Shown: positions 19,713-31,929 of the stretch, piece after piece
How positions within the stretch are numbered: position 1 is the first letter of the stretch
Layout of the letters: every line of letters begins with the position of its first letter
NCBI RefSeq assembly: GCF_958298935.1
Contig: NC_084932.1
Location: forward strand, 21,865,501 to 21,929,500
DNA: 64,000 bases
DNA from: Phragmites australis
Lineage: Eukaryota > Streptophyta > Magnoliopsida > Poales > Poaceae
Direction: 5' to 3'
Translations under genes and position numbers: made by a program
The notes under the pieces: model-generated
Seen by the model: only the letters and a program-made list of their open reading frames with translations
The model's database searches: none
Told to the model about the DNA's origin: nothing

Positions 19713-20756
19713 ATGAACCGACTTAACTTCAACCGCCAAGGTATTAGAGGTAATAACTTTCAGCAACATAACACATGTGTTAATAATGACCCATATGCTA
19801 AAATTAAGTTTACCATACCATCTTTTGCGGGTGTTTATGATGCTGAAATATATCTAGATTGGGAGATGATGGTAGAACAGAAATTTAATGCTCACTTAGT
19901 TTATGAAGTGTGTAGAGTTAGATAAGCTACTAGTGAATTTAAAGATTTTGCTATCATTTGGTGGAATAGGGTATGCAATGATGGGTTAGTACCTACTACT
20001 TGTGATTCTTTAAAGGTTGCTATGAGTAATATATTTGTTCCACCCTCCTTTAAATGTGATTTGTGTAAGAAATTATAGCGCTTAAACCAATGCAACAGAT
20101 CCGTAGAAGAATATTATCAGGAACCACAAATAAGTATGTTGCAATGTGGTATTATTGAGGACAAAGAGGCTGCTATGGTACTTTTTTATGGGGGGTGATG
20201 TGAAATTCAGGACATAATTGATTACATGTTACTAGATTGATCCAACTTGCATGCTTGGTAGAAAAGGAGTTGCAGGGACGATAGCAGAGGACAAGGAACA
20301 ATTTTGGAAGCATGCCTACACCAAGATCAATCTCGGGACAAGTTAAAACAACCCCAGCTTTTGCTACATGGCCTGCTTCCCCCCTCGAGTAGCACTCATT
20401 CAGTAGAGCCTCCAATACTATCACATGCACTCGTGGTAAGTAACTCTACTAGTGTGCATACTCCAACCAAGAGTTTTTCTTTGGTTGCTTCTACGGGTTG
20501 TGCAACTGTGCTTGCTTGCTGCCGTTGTAAGGGAATATGTAACATTATGAAGGATTGCCCAAGTCAATGGGTGTACGTTGCAACAGAAGACGGTGGTTAC
20601 TATGTAAGTGCTACTGATGTTAAGGATGATTATGCTCTTGCAGCAAACCTTGCAGGTGATGAGGACGAATGTGAATTGAATAGCGATAGCAAGGAAGTAT
20701 TGGGTGCCACTGCAACGGAGAATTATAGGACCTTCATGTGCAACGAGTGCTAAGCA
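19713..20756 (+). pseudogene. Gypsy gag with zinc knuckle, decayed
   Basis: MNRLNFNRQGIRGNN at 19,713, then KFTIPSFAGVYDAEIYLDW, the retrotransposon gag (PF03732-type) core. After a TAA at 19,922 the frame continues ATSEFKDFAIIWWNRV, VPPSFKCDLCKKL and RSVEEYYQEPQ. The nucleic-acid-binding knuckle at about 20,511-20,556 reads CCRCKGICNIMKDC, where a CX2CX4HX4C motif is expected; the His is replaced by Asn. Gag would form the virus-like particle core. Confidence 0.8.
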
Positions 20757-23700
20757 CTCAAATGGAACAAGCGGAAAACTACAACGCTGTAATTTATTTC
20801 AGATGTTCCTAATAGTCAAGAATTGCCATGTTCATGTCATTACTGATGGAAGGAGCTGCAACAATTTGATGAGTTCAGATTTTATCAAGAAGTTTAGCTT
20901 GCCAAGAACATATTCTCACCCATACCACATTTAGTGGTTCAACAATAGCGGTAAGGTAAATGTAATGCAAACAACTAGGGTGCACTTTGCTACCTTTAAC
21001 CCCTGCTAAAATTGTAAAATGTGATAAAGCGATAGCTAAAATAAGAGAAGAGAGTGTGAGCATAAATCTGAAAAACAATAAATAGCAAAACATGTTTTTC
21101 CACCTGAAAAGGAGAAAGTGATGCATAATTCTAAATCCGAGGCAATTACATTGAAATGGTGTGTTATGCTTGCCACTCAATTTGACCTTGCTAAAATTTA
21201 TGAAAAAGAGAGCTGGCATGCTATGCTTTATTTTCGATTAAGGATATATCTAGCGCTTTTATTCCTACTGTTGCTAACCTTTTGTAGGATTATATAGATG
21301 TACTTTTAGCTGAGATACCCCCAGGATTATCACTTATTCGAGGGACAGGGAATCAAATTGATTTGATCTCAGGGGCAACTTTGCTAAACTCTACTGCGTA
21401 CATGAGCAATCAGGAGGAAACTAAGGAAATTCAGCAATAAGTCCAAGATCTTTTGGACCATGGGTACGTATGAGAAAGCCTTAGTTCTTGTGTTGTTTCT
21501 GTTATTTTGGTTTCTAAGAAAGACTATAGTTAGCATATGTGTGTTGGTTATAGAGCCATTAATAAAATTATCATAATATATCATCATCCTATCCCTAGGC
21601 TAGATGTCATGCTTGATGAGTTGAGTGGTTCTATAATTTTTAAAAAAAGACTTGTCAGTGGGTACCACCAAATTAGAATGAAAGTTGGAGATGAATGGAA
21701 GGCTGCATTTAAAACTAAGTTTGCCTTGTATGAGTTGTTAGTGATGCCTTTTGGGTTAACTAATGCACCTAGTACTTTTTTGTCATTGATGAATAAAGTT
21801 TACGTGTTTTCATTGGAAAATTTATGGTGATTTATTTTGATGATATCTTAATTTATAGAAAGTCATATGAAGTATACTTTGATCATTTACGTGTTATTTT
21901 TAAGGCTTTGAGAGATGGACGTTTGTTTGGTAATCTCGAAAAGTACACCTTTTACATGGATCGAGTCTCCTTTCTTGGTTATGTTGTTACTCGATAGGGA
22001 ATAGAACTGGATGAAGCAAAAATTGAAGCCATGAAGAGCTAACCGACCCCTATTGTCACACAGGTGGGAAGTTTTCAGGGTCTTAGGGGTTTTATCGATG
22101 TTTTGTGCAGGATTTCAGCACCATTGTTGCCCTGTTGAATGAGTTGACAAAGAAATGAGTGGCTTTCCAATGGAGAACTACATAAGAAAAGGCATTCAAG
22201 TTGTTGAAAGAGAAACTCACCCACACTCTATTGCTACAACTGCCGGATTTCGGTACGACTTTTGAGTTGGAGTGTGATGCTAGCAGGATTGGAATTGGAG
22301 GCATGCTGATTTAAGAAGGTAAGCCAGTTGCATATTTCAGTGAGAAATTAAGTGGGCTAAGTTTGAATTATTCTAGCTATCATAAAAAAAAGTTGTATAC
22401 TTTAGTTTATGTTCTTGAAACTTGGCAACATTATCTATGGCCAAAAAAATTTATTATATATTCTGATCATGAATCGTTAAAATATATTATAAGTCAAGCT
22501 AAAAGGAATAAATGACATGCTAAATGAGTAGAATTTTTTGAGTCATTTCCATATATCATAAAGCAAGAAAAGGTAAGGACAATGCGATTGTTGATGCACT
22601 TTTTAAATGTTATGCCATGTTATCTCTACTTGATCATAAGATTTTTGGTTTAGAAAATATTAAGGACTTATGCTACTGATTTGAACTTTGAAGTGCCTAA
22701 ACATCGTAAAGAAGGAAAAATATGGAAAAAATATATGTTGAATGATGGTTTGCTCTATCATGCTAATATGCTATGCATTCCAGCTAGTTTTGTTCATCTT
22801 TTGTTGCTGCAGGAGGCGCATGGAGGAGGTTTGATTGCACATTTTGGAGCAAAGAAGACTGCACATGTGCTGGTCACCCACATCTTTTGGCAAAAGATGA
22901 AATGCGGCATCGAGCGCTACATGTCATGTTACACTACTTGTAATAAAGCTAAGTCCCACTTAAATTTACATGGTCTTTACATGTCTTTTCCTGTTCCTAG
23001 TATACTATGGAAGGATAGTTCTATGAGGGTTGCATAGGAAAAAGTAGGGGAGGGATAACATATTGTAGTTGCAGATCAATTTTCTAAAATGGCATATTTT
23101 ATATCTTGTTACAAGAGCTATGATCCCACAAACATAGCTAATTTGTTTTTTAGGAATCGTTCGCCTACATGGAGTGCATAATACTATTATCTCAGATTGT
23201 GCTGCAAAGTTTTTGAACCACTTTTAGAGATCACTTGGGAACAAAATAGGGACAAAGCTGTTGTTTTTTACTATGTGCCATCCCCAAACTGATGGACAAA
23301 TGGAAATCATCAACTGCACATTATCTACCATGTTGTGGGCTATTTTAAAGAAGAACTTGAAGATGTGGGAAGGATGTTTATCGCTTATTGGGTTTTCTTA
23401 TAACAGATCGACACACTCCACCACCAAGGTAAGTCTATTTCAGGTAGTGTATGGTTTTAATCCCCATGCTTCTATCGATTTACAACCATTGCCCATCTTA
23501 AAAAACTAAATTTGGATCTAAGAAGGGTGCTGAATTTATTCTTAAGTTGCATGAAACAACTAAAGAGAATACAAACCTTATGACTAAAAAGTATAGTGCT
23601 GCTGGAAGTAAATGTAGAAAAGAAATAAAATTTGAACTGAATGATTTAGTTTCTCTGCATTTGTGAAAGGATAGATTTTAGGAATTAAGAAAATCAAAGT

Positions 23701-23966
23701 TGATGCTTAGTGTTGATAGACCATTTAAGATAATTGAGAAGATAAATGACAATGCATATAAATTAGATCTACCTGTATATTTTGGGGTTAGTTCCACGTT
23801 TAACATTTTAGATTTCAAACGATATGTGCGAGAAGAAGATGAGGTTGAGTCGAGGATGACTCTAATTCAAGAGGGGCAAGAAGATGAGGACATCATTCCT
23901 TTGGATACGTGCAACACGAATACTCCTCAAGACATACAAGGGCAAATTACAAGAGTACATGCATGA
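20757..23966 (+). pseudogene. Gypsy pol (protease, reverse transcriptase, RNase H, integrase), decayed
   Basis: A protease-like stretch ITDGRSCNNLMSSDFIKK lies at about 20,845. Reverse transcriptase (21,537-21,990) has [29 protein letters not shown] and, one frame over, YFDDILIYRKSY with the catalytic Asp pair, then FLGYVVTR. RNase H is only traceable (22,150-22,600). Integrase has an N-terminal zinc region (LLLLQEAHGGGLIAHFGAKK ... CYTTCNKAK) at 22,790-22,960 and a core end CHPQTDGQMEIINCTLSTML and FSYNRSTHSTTK at 23,277-23,440. The C-terminus includes KINDNAYKLDLP and FNILDFKRY. Stops and frameshifts occur throughout. Confidence 0.85.
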
Positions 23967-24776
23967 TAATTAAACTATAAGATAAACTCGTTCCTCGTTG
24001 TCTATTCTTGCTTGGTAAAGGATAAGATGCTACTAAGTTCTTGTGATGTTTTGTTGCTTAGGAGTATGGGAGAAGCACAACATTTCCTGGACGTCACCCC
24101 TCAAAGGCCAAGCCAAGTCAGACTCCAAATTTGGTTCACAGTATGCAGACACCACATCAATAAAACATGCATAACTCTTGCATAGATAGTCCAATTAAAG
24201 TGTTCTTGTACTTTCTAGAAAGCTTTTAACGATCCCTTTCCAATGGATTTAGTTCTACCTCTAGATTCATTCAACATCAATCAAAATCTATAAAATAAGG
24301 TGTTACATCACTGTTTTGAGCCATGTCGAGCCTTGTAAGCGTGTTAAGGTCCAAACCCGGGATGTGTGCACCCTTCCCCATGGCCACACAACCCTAGGTC
24401 AACCTCCTCATGTCTCACTCTTATATATTCAGTAGCCATTATAGTTTAGACTAGGATTTTTCTTAGATTATTTTGCCACATTGTAGTTTCGCTACCTGTT
24501 CGGTTTGATGAATCCCACTTCATGAACTTTACCTAAACTCATAATACAATTTCAGATTGCATCATTGATTCTCTTGCTTGTGTTATTGATTTGCTTGCAG
24601 GGAAAACCTTCTTGGTGATGTCAATCACGTTCGACATGGTTGATAACCAAGGAGTAGTGGTTGCGAGGGATTCAATCTGTTCTAGTTGGAGCCTTTGGAT
24701 CATCAATGTCGAAACTCCATCAATCGATGTATCTCACACCCAGAAGATCGGGCAATACTTCCATCATAAGTCACCA
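23967..24776 (+). mobile_element. Gypsy 3' untranslated region and 3' LTR
   Basis: The LTR ends at 24,776 (...ATACTTCCATCA). Its start is not resolved because the 5' copy is mostly missing. A polypurine-like stretch GGAGTATGGGAGAAG near 24,061 could mark the border. A TATATA word near 24,423 is a candidate promoter element. Confidence 0.6.
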
Positions 24777-24801
24777 TAAATCTAGCAAACTATTTTTTAA
24801 G
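24777..24801. other. Host sequence remnant between gypsy and CACTA
   Basis: A 25-bp spacer. Its last three bases (AAG, 24,799-24,801) are the left target duplication of the following CACTA element. Confidence 0.6.
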
Positions 24802-25940
24802 CACTTCTATAGAAAGGGTCATCCATGCCCCACTTTCACTTCTGGTTCAGTAATAACCGGCAGTGATAAGGTATCTCTGATGATTCATAAGTTGAACAGA
24901 TAGATCTAACCACGAGCCCTTAAGAACCGGTAGTGATAATTGACATCACTATTGGTTCGTAGCTAGAACTGATAGTGATATCAACTATCATTGCTAGTTC
25001 AAAATCTCATTGACATAGCAATAATTGAGCCAATACAAACTGGCAACGATAAAATTTATCTCTATCAACTCATATTCCAAACCAGCAGTGATAAGGATTA
25101 TCAATGTTGATTCATATACTCACCGACAAAGCAATAATTGAGCAAATACGAACTGATAGTGATAATTATTATCTCTACCGGTTCGTATTCCAAACCGGTA
25201 GTGATAATGCTTCTATAAATCCCGAGCCCGTCTCCCTCAGTTTGCGCCCCATCTCACTTCGCTCCCAATATCCAAAAACCACCCCCGAGGGGTAGTGGTG
25301 GTCAAAGTTGTGCGATGGTCATCGTCTCTCCGACCTCGCCATCTACCAAGCCCATCTCCCCATCTCCCTAACTAAACAAGTGATAAGTTGAGTAGCTAGA
25401 TTGTGGCAATAGACAGATCAAAATGGGTGTCAGAAAATATATTTGCATCAAGATGATTGTGTTTTCGCCATTCATTTAGATATACTATTGTCACTTGGAT
25501 AGCGTAAGATGTAAAATGGATGGCACAATGTGGATGTACCAATAGCTCTTCGATGTATGGTGCAATACTAAAAGCTTAGACTCCAAGCCGAAGAGCTCCT
25601 GGTACAATAGCTTGACAACTTCCGTACCTATCTTCCTAAGTTTGAAATGTAATAAAATACTCTACCGCGAACATTTTGATATTTGTTTCTATCTAAGTTT
25701 GAGATAAAACTTAGGTAGATTCCAATACTGAAGAGTCTGCGGTAGATTATTTTTGCACATGTGGATGGATTATCACTGTCAGTTCTTGCCTTGAACCGGC
25801 AGTGATACATACTATCACTGCCAGTTCGTAAGCCGTCTGTGATAATCCATGATTCTCATTGCCACTATTTCACTGTCGGTTCCAAAATCGACAGTGATGC
25901 CAGTTTTGAGCTGATAGTGATGACCTGTTCTATAGTAGTG
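24802..25940. mobile_element. Non-autonomous CACTA element, 1,139 bp, AAG target duplication
   Basis: The left end CACTTCTATAGAAAGGGTC and the right end, reversed, CACTACTATAGAACAGGTC match at 16 of 19 positions, and AAG is present at 24,799-24,801 and 25,941-25,943. Both flanks carry ACCGG(C/T)AGTGATA repeats and complements (24,845-25,215 and 25,760-25,925). The centre has no transposase. The left terminus has T for A at position 5, which may weaken mobility. Confidence 0.85.
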
Positions 25941-27265
25941 AAGGCATCACACATGACGAATCTAGACCTAGAGGGTATAATATTATGGCATTTTGCATCT
26001 ACTTAATACAATAGTTCAACACAAAATCAACTATTACAAAGTTAAAGAGCATTGATGGGAAGAATGATTACATTAATATCCACAAGTAGGTCTATCAATG
26101 AGTCGAGTTCAATGGGGCCTATCACCTCAAGCTCAAGCCAGGTTAGAGTTGAGCTTGAGCCTCCAATGACCTTGTGTATATCGTGGAAGAGAAGATAGTG
26201 TCGTGGCATCTACGTTAGCTAGTGATGGAGATTTTATTATTCAATCACCACAAATCAAGATGGTGGCTAACAAATAGACTTCATTTTACTATTGTGTTTG
26301 TGGGAAGAGACGATTGTGAGGTTGTGTGGTGGGCTGGCTTGCATTTGCTTTGGTTGAAGGAGATGTATAGCGGGTGTCCAACACCCACGAGTATTGGAGG
26401 AGACGCGGATGCCTCTTGACCTGCTCGTCGAGTCTGAACTTTTATAGCCATGTCCTCAAGGTTTTAATTCTCCCTTGGATGGCATCACGGACAATGAGAA
26501 TTGGCTTTGCGACTATGGCAATAAGTGTTGGATGGTGTCGTATGCATTGTCACATCCACCTGGCTGCCTCCAGAGGAGATGGCACCATCTCTTGAGTGCC
26601 TTTGCAAAGAAGATTGAGTGGTTGAGGTAGCTTGAGATCTTGATATGTTTTGATCTAACCTTGTACTCAACGAGTGGCATATGTAGCTTTAGAGGATCTA
26701 CTTGACAACCATTGGATTATCAATGAAGAGATGAATCTTTCTTGTTCATCAAAAATAGAAGTAACACAAGTGAATAAAATCTAATCCGGGGGGAGGAGCT
26801 ATGAATTGCAAAAGGACTATTTCACCAGAAGCAGTCACCCTAGATTGTTGTTTGTCGCATAATCTCCACCTTTAACTCCACCTATATTGTTTCAACATAA
26901 TTAGAACTAACCTCTGTGAAATGGAATATCCCTAAAGAATTATCCATGGAGAGCAACATGTGGAAATCAGCATTCCACATTGTTGAACCATGACCTAGGA
27001 TATAATGGATACTATTGATATATTTACTATACTAATACATTTCCTTACATTTTACTTTTTTCATCATCTTTATTGGTGGATCTTAATTGTTGGGTTTAAT
27101 CTCTAGTCTAACCTGACTTGCCTGAAACTAAAATGCATTGTTGTTTTTGTTGTATAGTCTCTATCTATGATGACAATCAGTGAAGGGGATCCGACGAACC
27201 AGAAGAACTAATAGGAGTTCATACTCAGATAGTCACCATAGGGGTTAGCCTCTTATAGAAAAATG
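25941..27265. other. No gene recognised
   Basis: Short frames only (for example 26,222-26,419). Nothing resembles a known family. The Sirevirus-like LTR may begin within the last 200 bases (a TGTTGGG word lies at about 27,084). Confidence 0.4.
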
Positions 27266-27269
27266 ACCC

Positions 27270-28930
27270 TATTAGTCTGTGATTGTAATTTTGGTGATTA
27301 ATGACAACATAGTCATTAGAACTAACATGTTTGTCAAGAATATATGTTAGTAGGTCTTATAGATGCAATACACCAAGAAGCTACCATAGCCGGGACAAAG
27401 TTTAGTTGAATTGAAGAAGTCCTAGGAAGATTTGTCTCACCGGATAGTCAGGTGTAGAGAAGTTTGCACTCACCAAAGCATTGGGTTTAGAGGCTTAGTA
27501 AGGTGTAGCACAGGGGCTTTATCTACACAGAAGAGTAGAACTGAAGAAGCCACCAAATAGTCTGGTGTTGATGAAGAAGGTGCTCACCAGAGTATTTTGG
27601 CTCGGGACAGAAGAAGTTGAACTCAGCGGAAAGTCTGGTGATCAGTGGAAGATATACACCAGAGCAATTCTTGTAGAGAGGGTTGCAAGTGTTGAAGATC
27701 GGAGAATAATGGACCGGAAGGTCCGCTGATAGGAAGTGAGTGCACCAGAGGCTTCACCGGAGCAATTCTTGTAGAGAGGGTTGCAAGTGTTGAAGATCAG
27801 AGAACAATGGACCAGAAGGTCCGTTGTCGAAGAACGAAGATGAACTGACTGGATGGTTTGGTCTCAAGAGGAAGTACATCAGAGGCTTACAATGGAGTGT
27901 TTTGCATAGAGAAGAAGTGATGCAATTTGGCTCAGGATAACTCACTAGATAGTCCGATGATGGAGATGAAGTATGCACAGGAGTACTTAGTGTTCACAAA
28001 GGCTTCGAGTGGAAGTCCAATTGCTAGTTTCTAAAGGTGTTTTCATTGGATGATCCAGAGTTAGTACTTATATTCTCACCAGATCATCCGGTCTTAACAG
28101 CTTTTCTGAGCCATTGGATTAATGGCTAGTGCATGAGTTTGAGGCTATTTGATGGTGTGGCATGCTGCTGGAGTCCAAGGAACCTCATAGACACTAGGGA
28201 AGACATCCAAGCCACCAAAGTGTTAATAGTGACCATCCAAGATGATTAAGCACAATATTAGAGAGTGATTAGTACTTATAGGCCCAGAGAGAGTTGTAGC
28301 TAGGTGCTGCGACTTTGCGAGAGGACCACGGAGTGATCCTAACTTGTACCAAGAGGTACGTCGGTACCTTAGAGTCTTTGTGGCTCGCTGGCAAGATTTT
28401 TGACTCTCTGACTTAGTGTGGAGTGGCGGCAAAGCGATTGTGTTAGGACACGGAGACCCTTGCCTTTATGTCTTAAGCTCCAAAGTGATCACGGCGGCAA
28501 GTGACCAGACGAGAGGCTAGTGGTGAGAACTTACCTTAGTGGCTTGATGGCTCATCCAGCTTGAGGCCTTGCCTGGGTAGTTTGGTGGCTCAAGAGTCGT
28601 GACCAGGTGCCAACCGAGACCATATCCTTTATGGAGCTCCAACGTGGACTAAGAGTGACAATTTTGCTATTGATATCATGGGATAAAAATCTCTTGTACC
28701 GAGTTTGTTCTCTTTACCTTATTTACATTTTCGCATTTAAAAAATTGCAATATACCTTTGCGCATTTATTTTCCTAGAGTAGTTTGTTTGGATCGACTAT
28801 AGGTTGTAAAACTCTTTTGAGCGGTAGAGTAGAGAATATTTAGATAGAATCTAATATAGGTTTATCTTATAAAAGTTTAGAGTCAATTATATTTTTAATA
28901 CTTTAATTCATCCCTCCTCTGAAAATGTCA
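27270..28930 (+). mobile_element. Sirevirus-type (Ty1/copia) LTR, probably solo
   Basis: The opening phrase TTTTGGTGATTAATGACAAC and the ending TTTAATTCATCCCTCCTCTG resemble ends of grass Sirevirus LTRs. Between them, imperfect palindromes of the CACCGGA-TGG-TCCGGTG type recur (near 27,438, 27,550, 27,624, 27,710, 27,847, 27,945, 28,045 and 28,079). Repeated palindromes of this form are, as I recall, a hallmark of Sirevirus LTRs. No internal domain or primer-binding site follows, so it looks like a solo or truncated LTR. Boundaries are approximate. Confidence 0.6.
27662..27825. repeat. 98-bp tandem duplication inside the LTR
   Basis: GAGCAATTCTTGTAGAGAGG starts at 27,662 and again at 27,760. 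The following 45 bases match with about four differences, including the palindrome GGACC.GAAGGTCCG. Confidence 0.8.
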
Positions 28931-29614
28931 CCGATCTCAACATCTAGTCTAAAAACATGAAGACAATATGGAGCATGGAGAGCTCGCCAGCCACGAGATC
29001 ATGTGGCAATGGACTAGTGCCTACAGAACTGACAAACTGATGGCGACTAACCTAGATCTGCAACAAACAAGACAAGGATGAAACAAGACTAGATAGCCTG
29101 TACACCGCCGCCAGAGAGGGGACCTACGTGGTCTAGACATCGATCGGAGCCTTTATGTCTAGTTATTTTGTATTCTATGGACTTGGTTCAAAACCCCCTA
29201 CTAAAAAATGTAAGTCCTTATATGAGCTGTTTACTTCTGATGTAATGAATTCCATTCATTTCACAATATTTGGCACAACTCGTCCTACGAATTGGCCATT
29301 CACAGAGATGCTAATCATATGAAAATACTTATAATTTGATCACATATACACCCTTGTTAGGGGACATTGTAGAACTAAAATCTTCTTGATGGTATTGAAA
29401 TAAGGATAGACAGTAAAAATATTGCTATAGTTACACTCCTGATTTTCTAGATGGACAAATATTTGTGACATGACGCTTCCTATGAAAATGGACAAGCATT
29501 GTGGCATGACTCAGTGATGTGGCCATCGATTGATGTGGAGTGATGACCCTAACAACACGTACATCCATGCATGTCATGTGGCAGAGTCAGTCTAGTTACT
29601 TGAAGAGATGTCAT
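28931..29614. other. No gene recognised
   Basis: Unclassified sequence between the LTR and the bZIP pseudogene. No open frame with family resemblance. Confidence 0.4.
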
Positions 29615-29917
29615 CTAACAGATGTAATTTTGAAGTAATTTTATGAAAAAGGGTAGCACACGCACCAGTAAGACGTGGGCCGAGGCATGCCGGTGCATCG
29701 GCCGCTTTACCCGTGCCTGGGCCAAATCGGGAATGCTTTGAACGACCACGCGCTTCATTTCTTCCCTGTTTCGGCTGCTCCGGTCTAAATTCGCTGTCTG
29801 GTTCCCATTCCTGCGCTCATCCAAGCACAAGACATGCTGGCTCGCTCGCCACTGGAGACCTAAGCCCCCCTCCATCCTCGTGTTCTAACCCTAGCACAAA
29901 ACCCTAGCTATCCTGAC
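29615..29917 (+). promoter_or_regulatory. Probable 5' region of the bZIP pseudogene
   Basis: Composition shifts to GC-rich with CT-rich leader sequence, and CTAACCCTAG...ACCCTAG words just before the ATG at 29,918, typical of grass 5' untranslated regions. I see no clear TATA box. Confidence 0.4.
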
Positions 29918-30013
29918 ATGGACCCGAACACCTCCTCCTCCCCCTCTGCCGCCGATTCCCTCACCTCTGCTTTTTGTTGGCCATGGCCAGTCCTCCGCGC
30001 ACACCCAGAGCCG

Positions 30014-30018
30014 CCTCT
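30014..30018. repeat. Copia target-site duplication, left copy (CCTCT)
   Basis: CCTCT at 30,014-30,018 is repeated at 35,527-35,531, immediately outside the two LTRs. Copia elements make 5-bp duplications. Confidence 0.93.
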
Positions 30019-30620
30019 TGTTGGACTTAATCCTTGTCGTAGGCCTCAGGGACTCGTTTCATGACAGTGCGAAAGCAAGGAGTTTGTATACGGTTCGTAT
30101 ACGGCTATAGCGTAGTTCGTATGTATGCAGAGTTCGAATCAGAATCGGATTGTGGGATGGCATGATTCGTGTTAGGATTCGGAGCTAGCAGATCGCTATA
30201 AATATGAGTTGTAATCTCTAAATTGTAAGCAAGACACAGAGTCGTACAAGTCACGAGTTGAATAGAGTCTAAAATTTCCTCCAGAGAGTTTTTTTGCCTT
30301 GTTTTATTGTTCTTGTCAAATTTCTGCTATTTGATATTCTTGTCGAGATACGCGAGATCATTCTCACCGAGTAGTACGTGACTCAGGAGTAGCTAGACGT
30401 TGCTGGTCGACCGATGTGATCGAGAGCAGCACATACACGGCGGATAGCCGGTCTGATCATGGTTGAGCACGTACGACTGGTCGCTCAAGCTGGTCATGAC
30501 TGGTGGTCGTGAGTTGGCGTGCTCCATACTCTGGTCGCTCGGGTGGTCGAGAAGCCTTATCGCTTGCGTTGTCGTGAATCCGGAGTGGTCGCGCACGTGA
30601 TCCAGTGGTCGGACCCAACA
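30019..30620 (+). mobile_element. Copia 5' LTR, 602 bp
   Basis: Starts TGTTGGACTTAATCC and ends GGTCGGACCCAACA. It differs from the 3' LTR by several dozen substitutions, mostly transitions by eye, and by an extra TATACGGTTCG-type stretch near 30,092. Confidence 0.95.
30197..30204 (+). promoter_or_regulatory. Copia LTR TATA box
   Basis: TATAAATA at 30,197, with the same word at 35,106-35,113 in the 3' LTR, is a good promoter candidate for element transcription. Confidence 0.6.
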
Positions 30621-30622
30621 TC

Positions 30623-30634
30623 TGGTATCAGAGC
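30623..30634 (+). promoter_or_regulatory. Copia primer-binding site
   Basis: TGGTATCAGAGC, two bases after the 5' LTR, complementary to initiator methionine tRNA. Confidence 0.93.
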
Positions 30635-30662
30635 TCGTAGTGCGTAGCACTAACTCGTGAAG

Positions 30663-31929
30663 ATGTCGATCGTAGCTCAGGGTGAGGTGGCACGGGAGAG
30701 CGACGGGCGGAAGATCAAGGCGTTTGGGAGGCAGTCGAGCCAGCGGTCGGTGAGGCTGTCAACGAGAAGAAGGACAAGATGGCGAGCTCGCATATTTTCC
30801 AAGCGCTCTTGGAGGATCTCCAGCTGCAGGTGGCAAGGAAGAAAACTGCGAAGGAGGTCTGGGATTGTCTCAAGACAAGATTTGTCAGCGCGGATCACGT
30901 CAAGAACGTGCGGCTTCTCACGTTGAAGAGCGACTTCAACGCCATGCGCATGCAGGAGGGAGAGAGCCTGGACTAGTACGCCGGAAGGCTCAACAGCATG
31001 TCCGTCAGGTAGGCAAACCTAGGGGAGACGCTCGACGACACTGCATTGGTCAAAAAGTTGCTCGACATCGTGCCGGATCAATTCCTGAATGTGATCGCCG
31101 GAATCAAGCAGTTCTACGACCTCGACAAGATGCAACTCGAAGAAGCCGTGGGGCGACTTAAGGTGTTTGAAGAACGTACTCGCCCGCGTGCATCCAGTGG
31201 CAATAGCATAAGTGATAGCCAGCTTCTATTCACTCAGGCCGAGTGGCAGGCGTGACAGAAGAAGGATGGTGGCAAATCCTCATCAAGCAACAAGGTCAAA
31301 TCCCACCTTGCTGCAGATATCAGCAACCGCGGCCGGGGTGGTCATGGATGTGGCAGAGGCCATGGCAGAGGTGGTCATGGCGAGATGTCATGCAATGACG
31401 AGGAGAGCGGCTCGGGTGGTGGTCGCCGCAACAAGAGCCACATCAAGTGCTTCAACTGCCACAAGATGGGGCACTATGCGAATGAGTGCAAGGCACCGAA
31501 TAAGAAGGAAGAGGAGACACATCTCAGTCGTGCTGACGACACTAAGCCAGCCCTGCTACTTGTGGTGTCAGAAGAGCCAGCACAAGAACAGCAGCACCAG
31601 TGGGGAGCCGTGCTATTGAATGAGGAGAAATTGAAGCCGAAACTGTGCGACACAACGGAGGGAGGCTCCAGCTCTGAGGTTTGGTACCTGGACAATGGGG
31701 CCAGTAATCACATGACTGGTGAAAAAGAGAAGTTCAGAGAGGTGGATGAAGGTGTCACTGGCAAGATGAAGTTCGGGGATGGCTCCACGGTACATATCAT
31801 GGGCTTAGGGTCTGTTGTCTTCAGCTGCAAGAACGGCTGCCGATGGCTGTTGTTGGAAGTCTACTATATTCCAAGACTGTGCAGCAACATCATCAGCCTT
31901 GGACAACTTACCGAAGTTGGACACAAGTG
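30663..31929 (+). pseudogene. Copia gag and protease segment, broken
   Basis: After an ATG at 30,663 the N-terminal gag is largely deleted. The main frame is clear from 30,779: FQALLEDLQLQVARKKTAKE and VWDCLKTRFV (UBN2-type gag). The zinc knuckle CFNCHKMGHYANEC at about 31,450-31,491 has intact CX2CX4HX4C residues. Protease follows as VWYLDNGASNHMTG near 31,679, with the catalytic Asp present. Stops occur at 30,974 (expected Gln), 31,010 and 31,253. A one-base deletion near 31,929 after TEVGHK shifts the frame into integrase. Confidence 0.9.

Larger units (their letters stand above)
18352..24776 (+). mobile_element. Ty3/gypsy LTR retrotransposon, decayed, 5' LTR truncated
   Basis: Order on the plus strand: a remnant of the 5' LTR, a primer-binding site, gag with a zinc knuckle, a protease-like segment, reverse transcriptase, RNase H traces, integrase, and a 3' LTR ending at 24,776. 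The two LTR ends match over about 95 bases (GGAGCCTTTGGATCATCAA, TCTCACACC, ATACTTCCATCA). Integrase follows reverse transcriptase, the Ty3/gypsy order. Dozens of stops and frameshifts show it is old. The finer lineage is not assigned. Confidence 0.85.

Noticed and set aside
23967..24776. Precise 3' LTR start for the gypsy element
   Set aside because: The 5' LTR is too truncated to align, and several TG dinucleotides after purine tracts are possible; left unresolved.
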